Positions 22,523 to 34,207 of a DNA stretch of 64,000 bases are shown piece by piece. Position numbers and translations under genes: made by a program. The stretch comes from Symbiodinium microadriaticum (taxonomy: Eukaryota; Sar; Dinophyceae; Suessiales; Symbiodiniaceae), in contig LSRX01001192.1 in the NCBI GenBank assembly GCA_001939145.1, positions 65,944 through 129,943 of the forward strand, in the 5' to 3' direction. The notes under the pieces are model-generated. The model made no database searches. It was not told the DNA's origin and saw only the letters and a list, made by a program, of their open reading frames with translations. The stretch's first letter is position 1, and each line of letters opens with the position of its first letter.

Positions 22523-22915
22523 TCGCGTCGAGTTCTGTATACTGTAGACGACTCTTCAAAGTAGCCAAGCCTTCTAAAGCATAGTCAGGTATACTCCAAC
22601 ATGCGCGGCCCAAAGCCACAGCAGCCACATGCAGATTCCAGCTTACAAAGGTCTGAGTAGCTAGTATAGTGTATGGTTCCCGTATGGTCCCCATTACTGG
22701 GCCTAGTACTGTAAATATGAAATGATTCCCTTGTAGTCACTATGACTTACAGCTCAGGGAACCTGCAAGTCGCACAGCAAGGGGGCTTCATGAGTCGCAG
22801 AGCACAAGGGTACTTCACGGCACTATACGGGTGTTATCAGAGTATTCTAAGGCTACTGGACGGGCACTATAACAGGGAGCAGCCGCAAGTCCAAACCTCT
22901 GCGAGAAATGCGCAG

Positions 22916-22955
22916 GAAGCATGGGCCAAAGAGGGTCACATCATCAAGGAGGCCG
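22916..22955 (+). CDS. Isolated exon-like segment
   Basis: Acceptor AG at 22914-22915, frame EAWAKEGHIIKEA, donor GT at 22956-22957. GC-rich third positions resemble the other exons, but no neighbouring exon was found. Confidence 0.28.
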
Positions 22956-23657
22956 GTGGTTTTTGGGGCTTGGTGCCTTTGTCAGGTGGGAGCTGAGACT
23001 TTTGTGGGATCCGAGTTCAAACGTGCGTACCTTGTTTGATCTGGGGGTGGGTGTGGTGGCATTGCGCACGGTGTTACAGTCAAGAACGGTCGAATGATTC
23101 GATGCGAAGTTCTTATTCCGGATCCTACTACATAGGCACTTAAACCCAAATCGCTTAAACCCTAAACCTCAGGGCTCATGGAGGGCCTTTGCAGCCCTTA
23201 AGCCTAAAACCGAAACCCGTGGAACCTCGTTGCACGTCGAGCCCTCTGGACCTGTGCAGCCCTATGGTTAAGTCTCTGTCCCCCAGCTGAAACCTCCGAA
23301 GCTCTCAACATCTCTGATTTTTACGGCCCGAACATGAAACTCGAGTTTTCTAAACCTCGGCCCTGAACACCAAAATAAAAGCCATCCGCTGGCGTAGGCG
23401 GGTTTCACCTCCGCGCAGGCCAGGTCGGGAGGTTCAGACAGCGGGACCTTTGGTGTATGGTATTGCACCAGGGTTTTGTAAGCCAGCTTTGAATGCACAA
23501 TACATATCGAGTAGTAAAAGGCAAATGGTTAGTTTAAAGCTAACTAGAAGTGTACAGCTTGACTAGGTACACAGATAAGTACATAAAAAATTTCATGCAT
23601 ACGTAAGCGTGTATGTATGTACGCTTGTACGTAGGCATGTATGTATGCATGCACGCT

Positions 23658-23935
23658 TGTATTGCATTGTATTGTATTGTATTGTATTGTATTGTATTGT
23701 GTTGTGTTGTGTTGTGTTGTGTTGTGTTGTGTTGTGTTGTGTTGTGTTGTGTTGTGTTGTGTTGTGTTGTATTGTATTGTATTGTATTGTATTGTATTGT
23801 AGTGTATTGTATTGTATTGCATCGCATCGCATTGTATAGCATTGTATTGTATAGCATTGCATTGTATTGCATTGTATGCATTGTGTTGTATCGTATTGTC
23901 TGGTCTTGTATCGTATTGTATTGTGTGACGGCAGA
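23658..23935. repeat. Pentanucleotide satellite TTGTA/TTGTG
   Basis: About 55 five-base units. The flanks are mostly TTGTA and the central block (about 23697-23768) is homogeneous TTGTG; the right end degrades to TTGCA/TCGCA. Minus-strand Tyr/Asn/Thr/Gln frames and plus-strand Val/Leu/Cys frames are artefacts of the repeat. Confidence 0.92.
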
Positions 23936-24198
23936 AGGCTGTATGCATGTCTGTCCGGCAGAAGAGGTGTTAAGGAAGGAGACTCTTATATTGATCTGGG
24001 TCGGGTGGCTTGGCAAATTGTCAAAGACACCCAAGCCAAACGCCTTCAAGCATTCAGTCTGAGTCTTCGAGGCATTGCAGGGTGAGCCGGCAAAGCCTCG
24101 CCCCAGTCCGCACGACAGCTGCTGTCTTGAAGTTGGTGCTTTGAGTGCCTGTGCAGTCTCAAGTTGCAGTGACTACATAATTGACCGCTGCCGTCAAC

Positions 24199-26517
24199 AT
24201 GGCGTGGTACCCTGTGCTGCTCTTGGGTTGCGCAGTCTTGTCTTCCGCTGCCCCAAGCTTCACCGTGAAGGGAAGTCGACCCACAATCCTTGAGGGGGTG
24301 GGTTTTCAGCTGGACCTTTCCTTGAGCTACCCTTCCGGTGACAACTTGGCCGCTGGGAGCAACATCTACGTGCGCGTTCAGAAGGGTGCTCAGTCCGTCT
24401 CTGATGTAAAGACCTACCCCCTCTATTCGGGCGACGAGCTCAGGACGTCACTCACCCTCAGCGACCTGGTGCTGAACGAAGTAGGCACTCATGAGCTGAC
24501 GGTGGATGTGGCATACTCCGCAGACTTCCTTGGAGCTTCCTCGGGGACATATGAAGCGTGGGTGATCTCCGGCTTCGTATCCCTGCTGCCGCCCCTCTTC
24601 GTCGTTCTCGTGGCTGGATTGACTCAGGAAGTTCTGTGGGCACTGTGGGTCGGCTTGTTCGTGGCCGGGGCCATCGTCCATCAGGGGAACATCTTCGATG
24701 CATTCTTGAGGACGCTGGACACATACTTGGTGAACTCCCTGGCAGATTCGGGTCACGCCTTCGTCATTCTTTTCTCCTGGTTCCTCGCTGGACTCGTGGC
24801 AGTTGTGCAGAAGTCGGGCGGGGGCCATGGCATTGCCAACATCATGCTGAAGCGGATCTCGACGCGACGTGGTGTCCAGCTGGCAGTGTACCTTCTGGGC
24901 TTCGTGATCTTCTTCGATGACTATGCGAACACGCTGATTCTCGGCAACACCATGCGAGGCAGAAGGGGAGGGGTGCCTGCATCTGTGTGACCAGTGAGAT
25001 CCAGTGATGTTCTCTTGTGCAGGCATCTCTGATGCTTTTTTCGTCAGCCGAGAGAAGCTCGCCTTCCTCGTGGATGCGACCACTGCGCCGATTGCTTCCT
25101 TGGCTCCAATCTCCTCCTGGATTGGCTTTGAGGCTCGGGGCTTACAAGAGGCAGACGGAAGCTTTCTGTGAATCTTACGAGGGTGCAAGTGCTGTCGCTA
25201 ACTTTGGTAAAGGTCGGCCTCATCAATGATCAGCTGGAGACCTTGAAGGGGCTAGGGTACACAGATGCCCTGGCGGAAGCCGGTCTCACAAGCGGCTATG
25301 GCATCTTCCTTTCCTCTCTGGCAAGCCGGTACTACCCAATCTTCATGCTCGTCTTCCAGCTGAGCCTGATTGTCTTCCAGCGCGATGCTGGCCCAATGCT
25401 TCAGGCAGAGCGCCGTGCCTTTGACAACAAGCAGGTCATTTCGCCCACGGCCAAGGAGAGTGAGGTGACACTCGATGCTTCCATGGAGCCATCGGAGAGC
25501 ACGCCCAAGTTGTGGTGGAACAGCGTGGTGCCGATTCTTTCGACTCTGATTGCTGTTTTCGCTGCCTTGCTGGTCACCGGCTACAACACCACTGTGGATG
25601 GTGGCCAGGAGATGACTGCAGAGAACTTGTTCGGCAACGGGGACTCTTACTCTGCCCTTCTATGGGGAGGATTCATCGGGAGCGTGGTCACCTGGGTCTT
25701 CATCCGTTTGCAATACCAGTACAAGGGTGAGATCTACAATCAGTGGAAGCACTGGGTGGCGTGTGATTTCCGCATGCAGATCGATGGAGATGAAGCTGAG
25801 GCGCCACGGCCCATTCTCAACTTCAAGGAATCCTTGGATGTGTGGATTGAAGGCGTCAAGGGCCTCACGGCTCCGGTCTTGGTGTTGCTCATGGCCTGGG
25901 GCATTGGCGCTGCGGTGAAGGACGTCTCCTGCGACCTCTTCTTCGCCAGCGTCTTCTCATCAGATTCCTTGGATTATCGCTCCTTGCCGACACTCACGTT
26001 CCTGATCTCCTCGCTGATGTCCTTCTGCACAGGCACTTCTTGGGGAACCATGTCCATCATGTTCCCGCTTGTCTTGCCAGCGGCGTGGATCAGCTCGAAC
26101 GGAGACCAAGAAATCTTCGTGCTGGTGGTCTCTGCCATTTTGGCGGGATCTGTTTTCGGAGATCATGCCACTGCCATCTCGGACACCACGATCCTCTCTT
26201 CCATGGCTACGAAGTGCGACCTCCGCCACCACGTTGTGACCCAGCTTCCCTACGCTCTCTTCGTTGCCGCTGTGGCGATTATCATCGGATACCTTCCGGC
26301 CTCCTTCCTCTTTCCAGCTTGGCTAGGCCTTCTCCTGGGCATCGTCGTGATGTTCTTGGTGCCTTTGGTCTTCGCGGAGAAGGTGGACCATCCCCAGCGG
26401 CGTCTGGATCCAACGATGCGGGTCGTGGAGTGGGCTCGAGTGACGCTGCTGAAGGGGAAGCCTACTGAGACGGCTCCAATCAAGTCCGAGAAGGATCTCG
26501 GAGATCAGGCATTCTGA
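24199..26517 (+). CDS. NhaC-family Na+/H+ antiporter with luminal N-terminal domain
   Basis: A membrane exchanger that should swap Na+ for H+. Exons: 24199-24958, 25023-25132, 25213-26517, giving about 724 residues. The ATG at 24199 is chosen because a signal peptide (MAWYPVLLLGCAVLSSAAP) starts there. Residues about 20-115 form a beta-rich, probably luminal or extracellular domain (SFTVKGSRPTILEGVGFQLD...). Many membrane segments follow, with NhaC hallmarks FFDDYANTLILGNTMRG, SREKLAFLVDATTAPIASL, APISSWIGFE joined to VGLINDQ, TGTSWGTMSIMFPLVLP and GDHATAISDTTILSSMAT. The C-terminus is a short charged tail. Both introns are tiny (64 and 80 nt), begin GC and end AG, and repeat AGG at both junctions; splicing restores one frame through the motif. 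Upstream and downstream flanks lack dense telomere-like repeats. The membrane it serves cannot be told from the sequence. Confidence 0.93.
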
Positions 26518-27335
26518 ATTGCCATTCAGGCTTGGAGAGCCGAATGGCGCGCATGAAGGCGAACCGCACAGAGCGGCAGCGCCTGTTTACTAGTTTTCTC
26601 TTTCTTTGAAAGACCATCCGTCGCAGTGAAGTCTCGCACCTTCCTTCCTTTCAGGCTCTCTGTGCCCTGCAGCTTGGCAGCTCGCAGGGAGCCGGGTGCG
26701 TGATGCGGCGCATTGCACTTTGGCACTGCGCGCGGCTGTCATGGCAAAAGCCAAGACGGCTCGACGGCTAGACAACGTTCTCTTCAGGCAATGGGGCAAC
26801 AGCCCCGCCTACAGCTGTGTTGGAGTTGCATCGCAGCTTCCCAAGAGTCTGGAAAGTAAAGTGCGTTGCAGGGCCTAGACTGACCTGGAGTATCTCGGTC
26901 CACAGATGTCAGTCTGCCCGAGCATGTTGTCTTCACGAACCTACCAAACTAAGACTCCTTGTCTTGGCCCCTCGAAATGTGAACTTCTCCAAAGACTAAG
27001 ATACCGTACAGTTCCCCCAAAACCCAAGACGCTGAACCCTGCTTTCGTATATATGTCACGGTAGCAAGCTGAGTACCCTAAGACCGGCGCCTGAATCCGT
27101 GCCTGCTTTGAGCCAGTATGCGAGTCGAAACCCTGCAGACCGTGCCTGGATTTTTTCGAGTCTAAGTGCCCAAAACCCCTGCATCGTAGGTTCTTCCTAG
27201 CAAGCCGGAGTTCGGGCTGGCTTTCGACGTTGTATGCTAGTGCTCTGACCTGCCGGGTGCGGGCGTCGGAGAGGGTTGAAAAAAGAAGGCAAGCACACCT
27301 TACCTTGGAGTTCAAAGCCTTCCATGTCTTTGCAG
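26518..27335. other. 3' flank of the antiporter and intergenic sequence
   Basis: No supported exon. Sequence becomes C/A-rich with degenerate CCCTAAA-like bits near 27010-27180. Overlapping 60-residue frames on both strands look incidental. Confidence 0.4.
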
Positions 27336-27969
27336 GTGGCGCAGTTCCGCGAGCAGTTTGTGAAGGCCTGGCGCTGCCTCTCCGACGTGATGCGCTCTGA
27401 ATCCTGCAGGGGGGTTACGACAAAGGGGTCCTATAGGTGCAGCAAGCAGGAGTAGAAGGAGGAAATGCCCGCAATCAGGCTGCTGACTAAGTCTTTTGTG
27501 CCTCCAAGTACTCCAAGTGGAGCATGGCAGCATGGCTTTGGCTTGGATCCAACGGTAACTGGCCAGGCCGACACGGACGGCAGCGGCTGGCTCAATGATA
27601 CTCAGGCTCGGGCTGGGGAGAGGCCGAAGCTGGAAACCCCTGCGGAAGCAAAGAGAAAGGGGGTTGCCCTCCTTCATCGGGGTTTATTGCAGGACGTCAT
27701 CTGAGAGTGATCAAGACCGAAGATGTACATGACTGGAGAGGTGTCTGGCGGGACTGCGTGGCAATACCTATCATTATGCTACATGTAAGAATGTTATTTG
27801 AGTAGCAGGCAAACATGTTCCCATGCTCGTGGGTTGTGGCTGCATGAGGACCTTAAATTTTCTTCCGTTAGACTTTGCACGTGCCAGAGCCATTTCGATA
27901 TAGCACCCATGAAGCAGCGATCAGACTCTGCAGGGTTACTAGGTTACCACGTTTTTTTCTCAGTAAACC

Positions 27970-28006
<37 letters not shown>

Positions 28007-29116
28007 GAACCCTCATATAGCGCCTTTCTTGATCTCCTGAAAAGCCTTTGTAGAGCACTAACCTCTAAACCCTCACGCCCCAAAAGGTCGGCGACATCTT
28101 CAAGGGCATGAAGCTCTCGCTTGAGCAGAGCGCGGTCCTGAACGAGGCGGGGCGGCGGGGGGGCAGTTGTGAGCCTTTTGCGCTTTGCTTTGCTGTTGTG
28201 TTTTCTGGGCAGTTTCAAGAACGGGGTTTTTAGAGACCCGATCTATGCTGCTATTTTGTCAAGAAGGGCCAACTGACGCTGGTGATCTCGACAGTGTGTG
28301 GGTATCCCTTCTCACTTCGGCTCTCTTCAGGCGTGCCTGGGTCTGAAGCCACAAGGGCTGCTGGGTTTTCGGTTGAGCCAGTCAAGCATGCCCGAGCCTT
28401 CTTCATCCCAGAGAATCCCTACGAAGCCCTGCCAAAAACTGATCCCCAAGTCCCTAAACCCTAAAAAAACCCTAAACCCTAAACCCTAACCTACCAAAAA
28501 ACTGATCCCCAAGTCTCGGAGCTTTTTTCGCAGCTGTCACTTCGGCCCTGCTGTGTGCTCTGCAGGCCCTCGAGGACGCGCCGGCCAGCAAGGCCGGCTT
28601 TGGGGACGACTGCAGCCCTTTCTCCGGACGTGTTTTTAATGAGGCATACATAGTTTCTGTGTCCTTGTTGGATCCAATTTTAAGTTTCTTAAAAAAATAA
28701 CCGTAATAAGGATTGAACATGATCATGTTTTAATACAGCCTCAACAGGGACCTGAACAGGGAACCGGGTTAGTCGGCATGTGTATGTAGGTGTGCATGCG
28801 TGTCCGCAGGTGCATCAACATGGAAACAATATAGGCTTGTGCTCATGCTGGAGATAAGGCCGCAGAGATACGGAGGGAAGGGCGGAGATGTGGACAGATG
28901 TGTAGTGTAGCTCCTGTGTCCCGCCTTGACCTTGAGGGTGGGCCGACTGTCGATATGGAAAGAGTCGTGTGCGAGTGCGCAAGATAACTTGCGGACACCT
29001 TTTCAGAAACCCTAAAGCGCAACATTCCTAAGACACTGAACTCCGAAAGTCGTCGCGGGCAGGAGGCGATGGACTTCGCCGGCTTCCTTCGGCTCGTCGG
29101 GGTGATTGCGAAGAAG
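27336..29116 (+). CDS. EF-hand-like multi-exon gene (partial)
   Basis: Proposed exons: 27336-about 27395 (VAQFREQFVKAWRCLSDVM), 27567-about 27599 (ADTDGSGWLN), 28087-about 28151 (VGDIFKGMKLSLEQSAVLNE), 28566-about 28613 (ALEDAPASKAGFGDDCS) and 29063-29116 (EAMDFAGFLRLVGVIAKK). DTDGSGWL fits positions 1-8 of an EF-hand calcium loop, and MDFAGFLRL resembles the helix after such a loop. All follow AG acceptors and have GC-rich third positions; the last ends at a GC donor. Phases between exons are only partly fixed, so whether they form one transcript is an inference. The likely role is calcium-dependent binding; start and stop are not found. Confidence 0.45.
27976..28007. repeat. (TC)n(TA)n microsatellite
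   Basis: A TC run followed by a TA run within an intron. Confidence 0.9.
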
Positions 29117-30341
29117 GCCTCCCTAAACCCCGAACCCTAAACCCTGAAAAGCACAGACCTTCGTCCGCCATGCCAGCCTTGTGCGAGTGTGTGGGTCGAA
29201 GCCCTAAAAGAAAACCCTACAACCGAAAAGAAGCCCTAAACCTCCGAGAGCTTCGAATGCTTTTCGTCCCTCATCGGAATCCTTCGACGGCTCCTTGGTA
29301 GGTTTTTCTTGTTGGTAAAATGACCATAGGCTTCCTTCCTTTGTAGGGGTTCCAAGGAGGTTAGCAAGGGTTCTATGAGGGGGGTTGGAGGGGGTTTCTG
29401 AAAATAATTCAGACCTTTGCTCTTACCATAGTCCCTATGTAACGATACTAGATGGCTAAGACTATAAGGTGCCCCCCGGAGGCTTAGGGCTAAGGAGGGC
29501 CTAGGAGGTCTTGTCGTTCTTCCCCGAGCCCCCCGGTTCAAGAGGGTATCCGGGTACTCTCCACAGTACAGCTAAGCTGCCCATGGCTCGGAGACGGGGA
29601 ATTTTTTTGAGCTCCCCCAAACATGCCTTCTTTGGAACCTTAGTAGTCTTAAACCGCCGAAACCCAAACCCTGTCTGAGAGTGAGCGTGGGATCCTCTAG
29701 ACAATCGCAGCTTTGGGGTTTAGAGTTTAGCTGATCGGCAGACTCTGGGTTCAAAAAAGTGCAAACCACGAGACCGACCTAGGAGGTTGTGTGCTGTGCA
29801 GGGGAAGTTGGTCCTGTGAGACGAGGGATGCGCGAAGGATTCTCTCACAGGACTCTGTGCCATTGTATGGAAGCGTGAAACGCCGTAACTCCTCCTCTCA
29901 CCTCGATGCCTGCAGCTTTGCACCCCCCCAAAAAAGCTAAGGCCTTGTTGCAGCGAAACCTGAAGCTCTCCTCCCTCAGCCGGAGAAATGTAGTAGCACA
30001 GTGTAGAGGCCTCAAAGCAAAAGATCATGCTACGGTTCGAGCAGGGTTCCTCCTGATAGTCCCCGAACCCCGAGTTTTCGACTCCCCCAAGCAAGGGTTG
30101 AAGAAACCCTGAAGTGAGGGTTGCGAGGGACCTGGGCTTCTTCCATGGAGTCCTTGCTATCTGCCCAGTTTCACCCAAAGAGACCCAGAGAGCCCAACTC
30201 CAACTTTCCGTTTCCCTTTGTTCAAAGAGGGAAGCTGCTGGTCTCTTTCTTTTAGAGTCCTGCTTTAGGCGAAGGGCATATCCCTCCACGAAAGGCAAGA
30301 GGGCTCTCTAGGGATGTCGGGTCCAGGGGTGTGCTCTAGAG

Positions 30342-30660
30342 GCCTTCGAGTATGAGCTTCAGCGCATGAGGCGAGTGAACTGGTGGTGTGCCAGGCCGCT
30401 ACAGCACGATGCCTTGGTGGCGCTTCAGCAACACTGGTATACGTGCCAGTTTATAATGGTCTATCATATAGTAGCATATACCATACTATAGTATGCTATG
30501 CTCTACATAGTATTACATAGTCGGGTGTGCAGGCTCAGGGCAGACCCCACAGCCGCAGCGACGGCTCCGTTTCACCGGGCGACGAGAGCCTGTGCCTCTG
30601 GCCAGCGGAGAGAGGATCTGTAATGGCAGAGCTTTGCGCCGCTCGAGGGCCGAGAGGGAG
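30342..30660 (+). CDS. Two exons of an unassigned gene
   Basis: Exon 30342-about 30436 follows AG and encodes AFEYELQRMRRVNWWCARPL then QHDALVALQQH; donor GT splits a Trp codon, or an earlier GC donor at 30420 ends it in phase 0. Exon 30533-30660 follows GTGTGCAG and encodes AQGRPHSRSDGSVSPGDESL then CLWPAERGSVMAELCAARGP; donor GT at 30661. The third-position bias is strong. They might continue the EF-hand-like gene upstream, but the phase link is not proven. Confidence 0.42.
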
Positions 30661-31312
30661 GTGTCACAAAAAGCCGGCCCTCTGCATTAGTGGAGTGAGG
30701 TCTGAGTATATTTCGTGATAGGTTATATGTTAAAGGAGTTCCGATATACTTATGTACAATATCTACCAAAACGTTCCTAATTATTTGTCAGGCACCTAGA
30801 ATTTTCCAGCGGGGTCTGCAGTCTGTGTAGGCCCTACAGATGCAAATCGTAACACCTTAGGCCCTTATGAACCCTAGGCCCCGATCCCCTGGGCCCTGAA
30901 GCACACCCGAACCCCCAAACCGACAGCAAACAACCCGAAAGATCCATGGCCCAAAAGGCCCGAAAGCGGCACCCAAACCGGTCGTGAATGTCAACACCCG
31001 CCCCCGCCTTTCTGCGCGAAAGACGGGAAAGAGTCCACCCAGCCCCCCAAAAAAAGCTACTAAAGAAGTCTAAAAGCGCAGACCTCCAAAAATCCCCGGC
31101 GAAGCCTGCCCAACCCCAAAAAGCCCTACAATTTTCTGAAGCTGAAAAAAGGCCCTAATCCTTTTTTTTTTTTATAAGCCCCAAGAAGCCCCTATAAACC
31201 CTTTGGCGGCCTCCGGGAGGCCCCGTGGCCCTGCGAGGGGCGCTTCTCAGGAGACCGGCCTCTGCGGATGCAGGCGGGAAATCTGGGCCTCTTGAGGAAA
31301 CAAATTGAATAT

Positions 31313-31800
31313 ATTTAAGTTTCCATAAAAGGGATCAACAATAGGAATCTATAGTATATCATAGGTTCTTGTTGAGGAATTTGATTTAATAATTTAAGTT
31401 ACCATAAAAGGGGATCTATAGTAGGGTTTCCTTATTATGGTGGGCTCTTGTTGAGGAATTTAAATTTAAGTTACCATAATAGGGGATCTATGGTAAATCT
31501 GGTAAATCATAGGTTCTTGTTGAGGACTTTAAAATCAAAGTTACCATAATAGGGATCTATAGTAGGGTTTCCTTATCATGGTGGGTTCTTGTTGAGGGAT
31601 TTTAATTAAGTTACCATGATCGGGATCTATGGTAAATCATAGGTTCTTGTTGAGGAATTTAAAACTAACTTACCATAATAGGGGATCTATAGTAAATCAT
31701 TCAGGGTTTCCTTAGTATGGTGGGTTCTGGCTGAGGAGTTTAATTTAAGTTACCATAAAAGGGATCTATAGTAAATCATAGGGTTTCCTTAGTATGGTAA
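31313..31800. repeat. Tandem repeat of about 65-80 bp, seven degenerate units
   Basis: Each unit carries AAGTTACCATAA...GGGATCTATAGTA...GGTTCTTGTTGAGG. Units alternate between a form with GTAAATCATAGG and a form with GGTTTCCTTATTATGGT. ACCATAA and TTATGGT within units are complementary, so each long unit can fold back. Confidence 0.85.
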
Positions 31801-32650
31801 CCAAAAAAGGGGCGGGGGCTCTTCAGCAGCCTCTTTGGGGTTCGCTTAGGGGGTTCTTTCGGATTGTTTGATTGTTTATGGGAGTTTAAACACAACAGCG
31901 GTTTTGGGGGTTCGTCTAGGGGTTCTTCAGGGTTCCTTGTAAGCGTTTTTTGTGTTACCAGTAACAGGAGTTCTTCAGGGTTCCTTATACGCGTTTTGTG
32001 TGTTAACAGGATTAAACAGCTTGATTCGGTTTCTCTGAAGGTTATTAAGGTTCTTGATAATGGCGATTATGAGGATTCTTAGAGGGACTACAAGGGGAAT
32101 GTTATTGTAGTTGTTGTTAATCATTCCGACCCCTTTAGTGCAAGGGCTCTTCTCAACGGCCTCTTTTAGGGTTCGTTGAAGGGTTCCTTCGGGTTCCTTA
32201 TGAAGTGATTCTTTTGCAGGAGTTTACGGTTTCTTTGTATTGAAGTCTTTATGGGGTGTCACAGGGAAGGAGGGCCTTAACCTCAGGCAGCCGGTCCAGG
32301 GCTTTTGTGAAAACCTCGACAGCTAGTTATATGAGGTTTTTTTGGATTCCGTGGGTGCGACTTGTATCTTAGAAGCACGGATGTACGTCTTTACCGCCAA
32401 GAGTCGCTGCAGCAGACCCATTAAATATGTAAACCTCAAGCCCAAAACGAGTAGACAGCACCCTAGACCGTGTAGTTATACCCTTAACCCTGAACCCTAA
32501 ACATCATCTAACAAAATAGGAGCGATAGGAACGATACAGAGGAGATTCGCATGACGCCTGCGCAAGGGTGACACGCACGAGTCCAACTCCTAACCCGGAA
32601 CCCTAGGCTTGTCCGAGTGTGAGTGTCAAGAATCCCGAAACCCTGCTCCC
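31801..32650. other. Stretch without a supported gene; short direct repeats
   Basis: Contains two or three copies of a roughly 50-bp unit around GTTCTTCAGGGTTCCTT (about 31918-32010, related sequence near 32170). The open frame over it merely repeats the unit. No exon is supported. Confidence 0.45.
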
Positions 32651-32668
32651 CCAAAACCCGAAACCCTG

Positions 32669-32746
32669 CCCTAAACCCTTAAACCCTTAAACCCCTAAAC
32701 CCCTAAACCCCTAAACCCCTAAACCCCTAAACCCCTAAACCCTAAA
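32669..32746 (-). repeat. CCCCTAAA/CCCTAAA array
   Basis: About ten C-rich units, mostly eight-base CCCCTAAA rather than the seven-base CCCTAAA, on the + strand. Confidence 0.9.
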
Positions 32747-32799
32747 GTCGTGAACCCTTGAAGTTCAGGCCTCAGCCTCCCTAAAGCCCTACAGCCCTT

Positions 32800-32945
32800 A
32801 AATAAGGAAGATGCCTTAAATTCGCGGGGGGTGCCTTACTATTATGATTGAAGGTATATTCCTTAATTAACCTACAAAAGGAAGATGCCTTAAATTATAG
32901 GGGGGGGCCTTAATCTTATGATTTAAGGTATCTTCCTTACTTCAG
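32800..32945. repeat. Two tandem hairpin elements
   Basis: Two related copies, each with AAGGAAGATGCCTTAAAT on the left and ATGATT(G/T)AAGGTAT(A/C)TTCCTTA on the right. The ends of each copy are complementary, which is MITE-like. Confidence 0.6.
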
Positions 32946-33559
32946 GGGGTTATTGGGCTCTCTAAGTCCCTAAACCTTACAGCCCTAGCCAACCCGGGAG
33001 AGATCTCTCGCGCGACCCGCAGCAGCTTCGGCTCTCAACGTCCCGCCCATTCTCTTTCCTTTCGGGGCTGACGCCGGGCGTTAGTAAAGCCATCATACTT
33101 ATAGTAGTGATAATGATGAGTTGTTATAATTATTGCTGTAACTCTTGTTATTCTTTTTTTGCTGTTACTGTTACTTCTTGTTGTCATTGTTGTTATTATT
33201 GTTACTATGTGTATTTGTTGTTAGTGTTGTTGTTATCATTGCTCTTCTTCTGCTGGTTATTGGTTTTACTAGTCTTCATCTTCTTCTTATGATGATCGTC
33301 GTTATCATGGCTGCCACTAATATTATTGTTGACGCCGTTCGAGGAGTCGGGGTTCCTAGAAGACCATCGAAGACAGAAGGGATAAGGAAGTTTGTGATAT
33401 GTCGGACATCCACAGGAAGGGGTGCTTACAAGATCTTTGTGCCTCTGGTGGTAGGCCACTTGGATCGTGGAGGTGAGGCTTTAGGATGTAGGGGTCTGAT
33501 CGAAAGGATCAGCCCTAAACCCGAAATCCTGTAGAATCCTTGGTTCCCTCTCAAAGCCG

Positions 33560-34012
33560 GGAGCGATGGTGCTCCTTTTTGAAGGTATTAGCCATGAGCT
33601 CCAGGGAAATATATCAGGCCAACGTTATGATCTTGACATAGTTTTTTTGGCATTTCTTTTCATGTATCCCCACAAGAGTGCTAAGGCAGCCATGGTTTAC
33701 GTGCCTGCCACACTGTTCTGCTTGTTGGAACTGGGTCTTTCCTCTCCTGAGCGGGTAGGAGTCTTCGTGGTGCCAGAGGGCAACTCCAATCCGCTGCTTT
33801 TTAGTGGCGATGGTCAGTTAGTAGTAACAATAATAGTAGCAGCTACCATAACAATAATAGTAGTAGCAATAATAATAAGACCTTCCTGCCTCCCAGATCT
33901 ACCCACCCAGCAGTTCCGCTCCACCCCAAACCCCAAAATCCTGAAGCCTTTAAACCCAGTTGTCGTTTCTGGGCATGGGGGTTTGCGAGAAGCATGGGGG
34001 TGCATGGTTTAA
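33560..34012 (+). other. Open frame of uncertain status
   Basis: A 148-residue frame with a plausible middle (AAMVYVPATLFCLLELGLSS) ends in A/T-rich triplet sequence (TIIVAATITIIVVAIII) that looks like repeat translation. I see no family and do not call it a gene. Confidence 0.2.
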
Positions 34013-34207
34013 GGTTTGCGGTTGGATGGCTTAAGGCTTAACGGTTTACGGTTAAAACCTGTCCGGAAACCACTATCAGTGAGACCAGATGCAAACAGCC
34101 TTGGGGTTTAGGGGCACACCAGGTCATGGTCTGGCTAGACTTGAGCCCTAAACCCTAACAAACCCCTAAACCGGGTTTAGGCGCAAGCCCAGGAAGAAGC
34201 GTTCTCC

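Larger units (their letters stand above)
22523..24198. other. Gene-poor stretch before the antiporter
   Basis: It contains one exon-like piece (22916-22955), CCCTAAA-like sequence near 23140-23230 and the pentanucleotide satellite at 23658-23935. Nothing else is supported. No spliced-leader relic was seen directly upstream of the antiporter start. Confidence 0.4.

Noticed and set aside
24448-25188. A 246-residue open frame on the minus strand over the antiporter
   Set aside because: It is antisense to exons 1 and 2 of a gene with clear family motifs; the open frame follows from GC-rich third positions.
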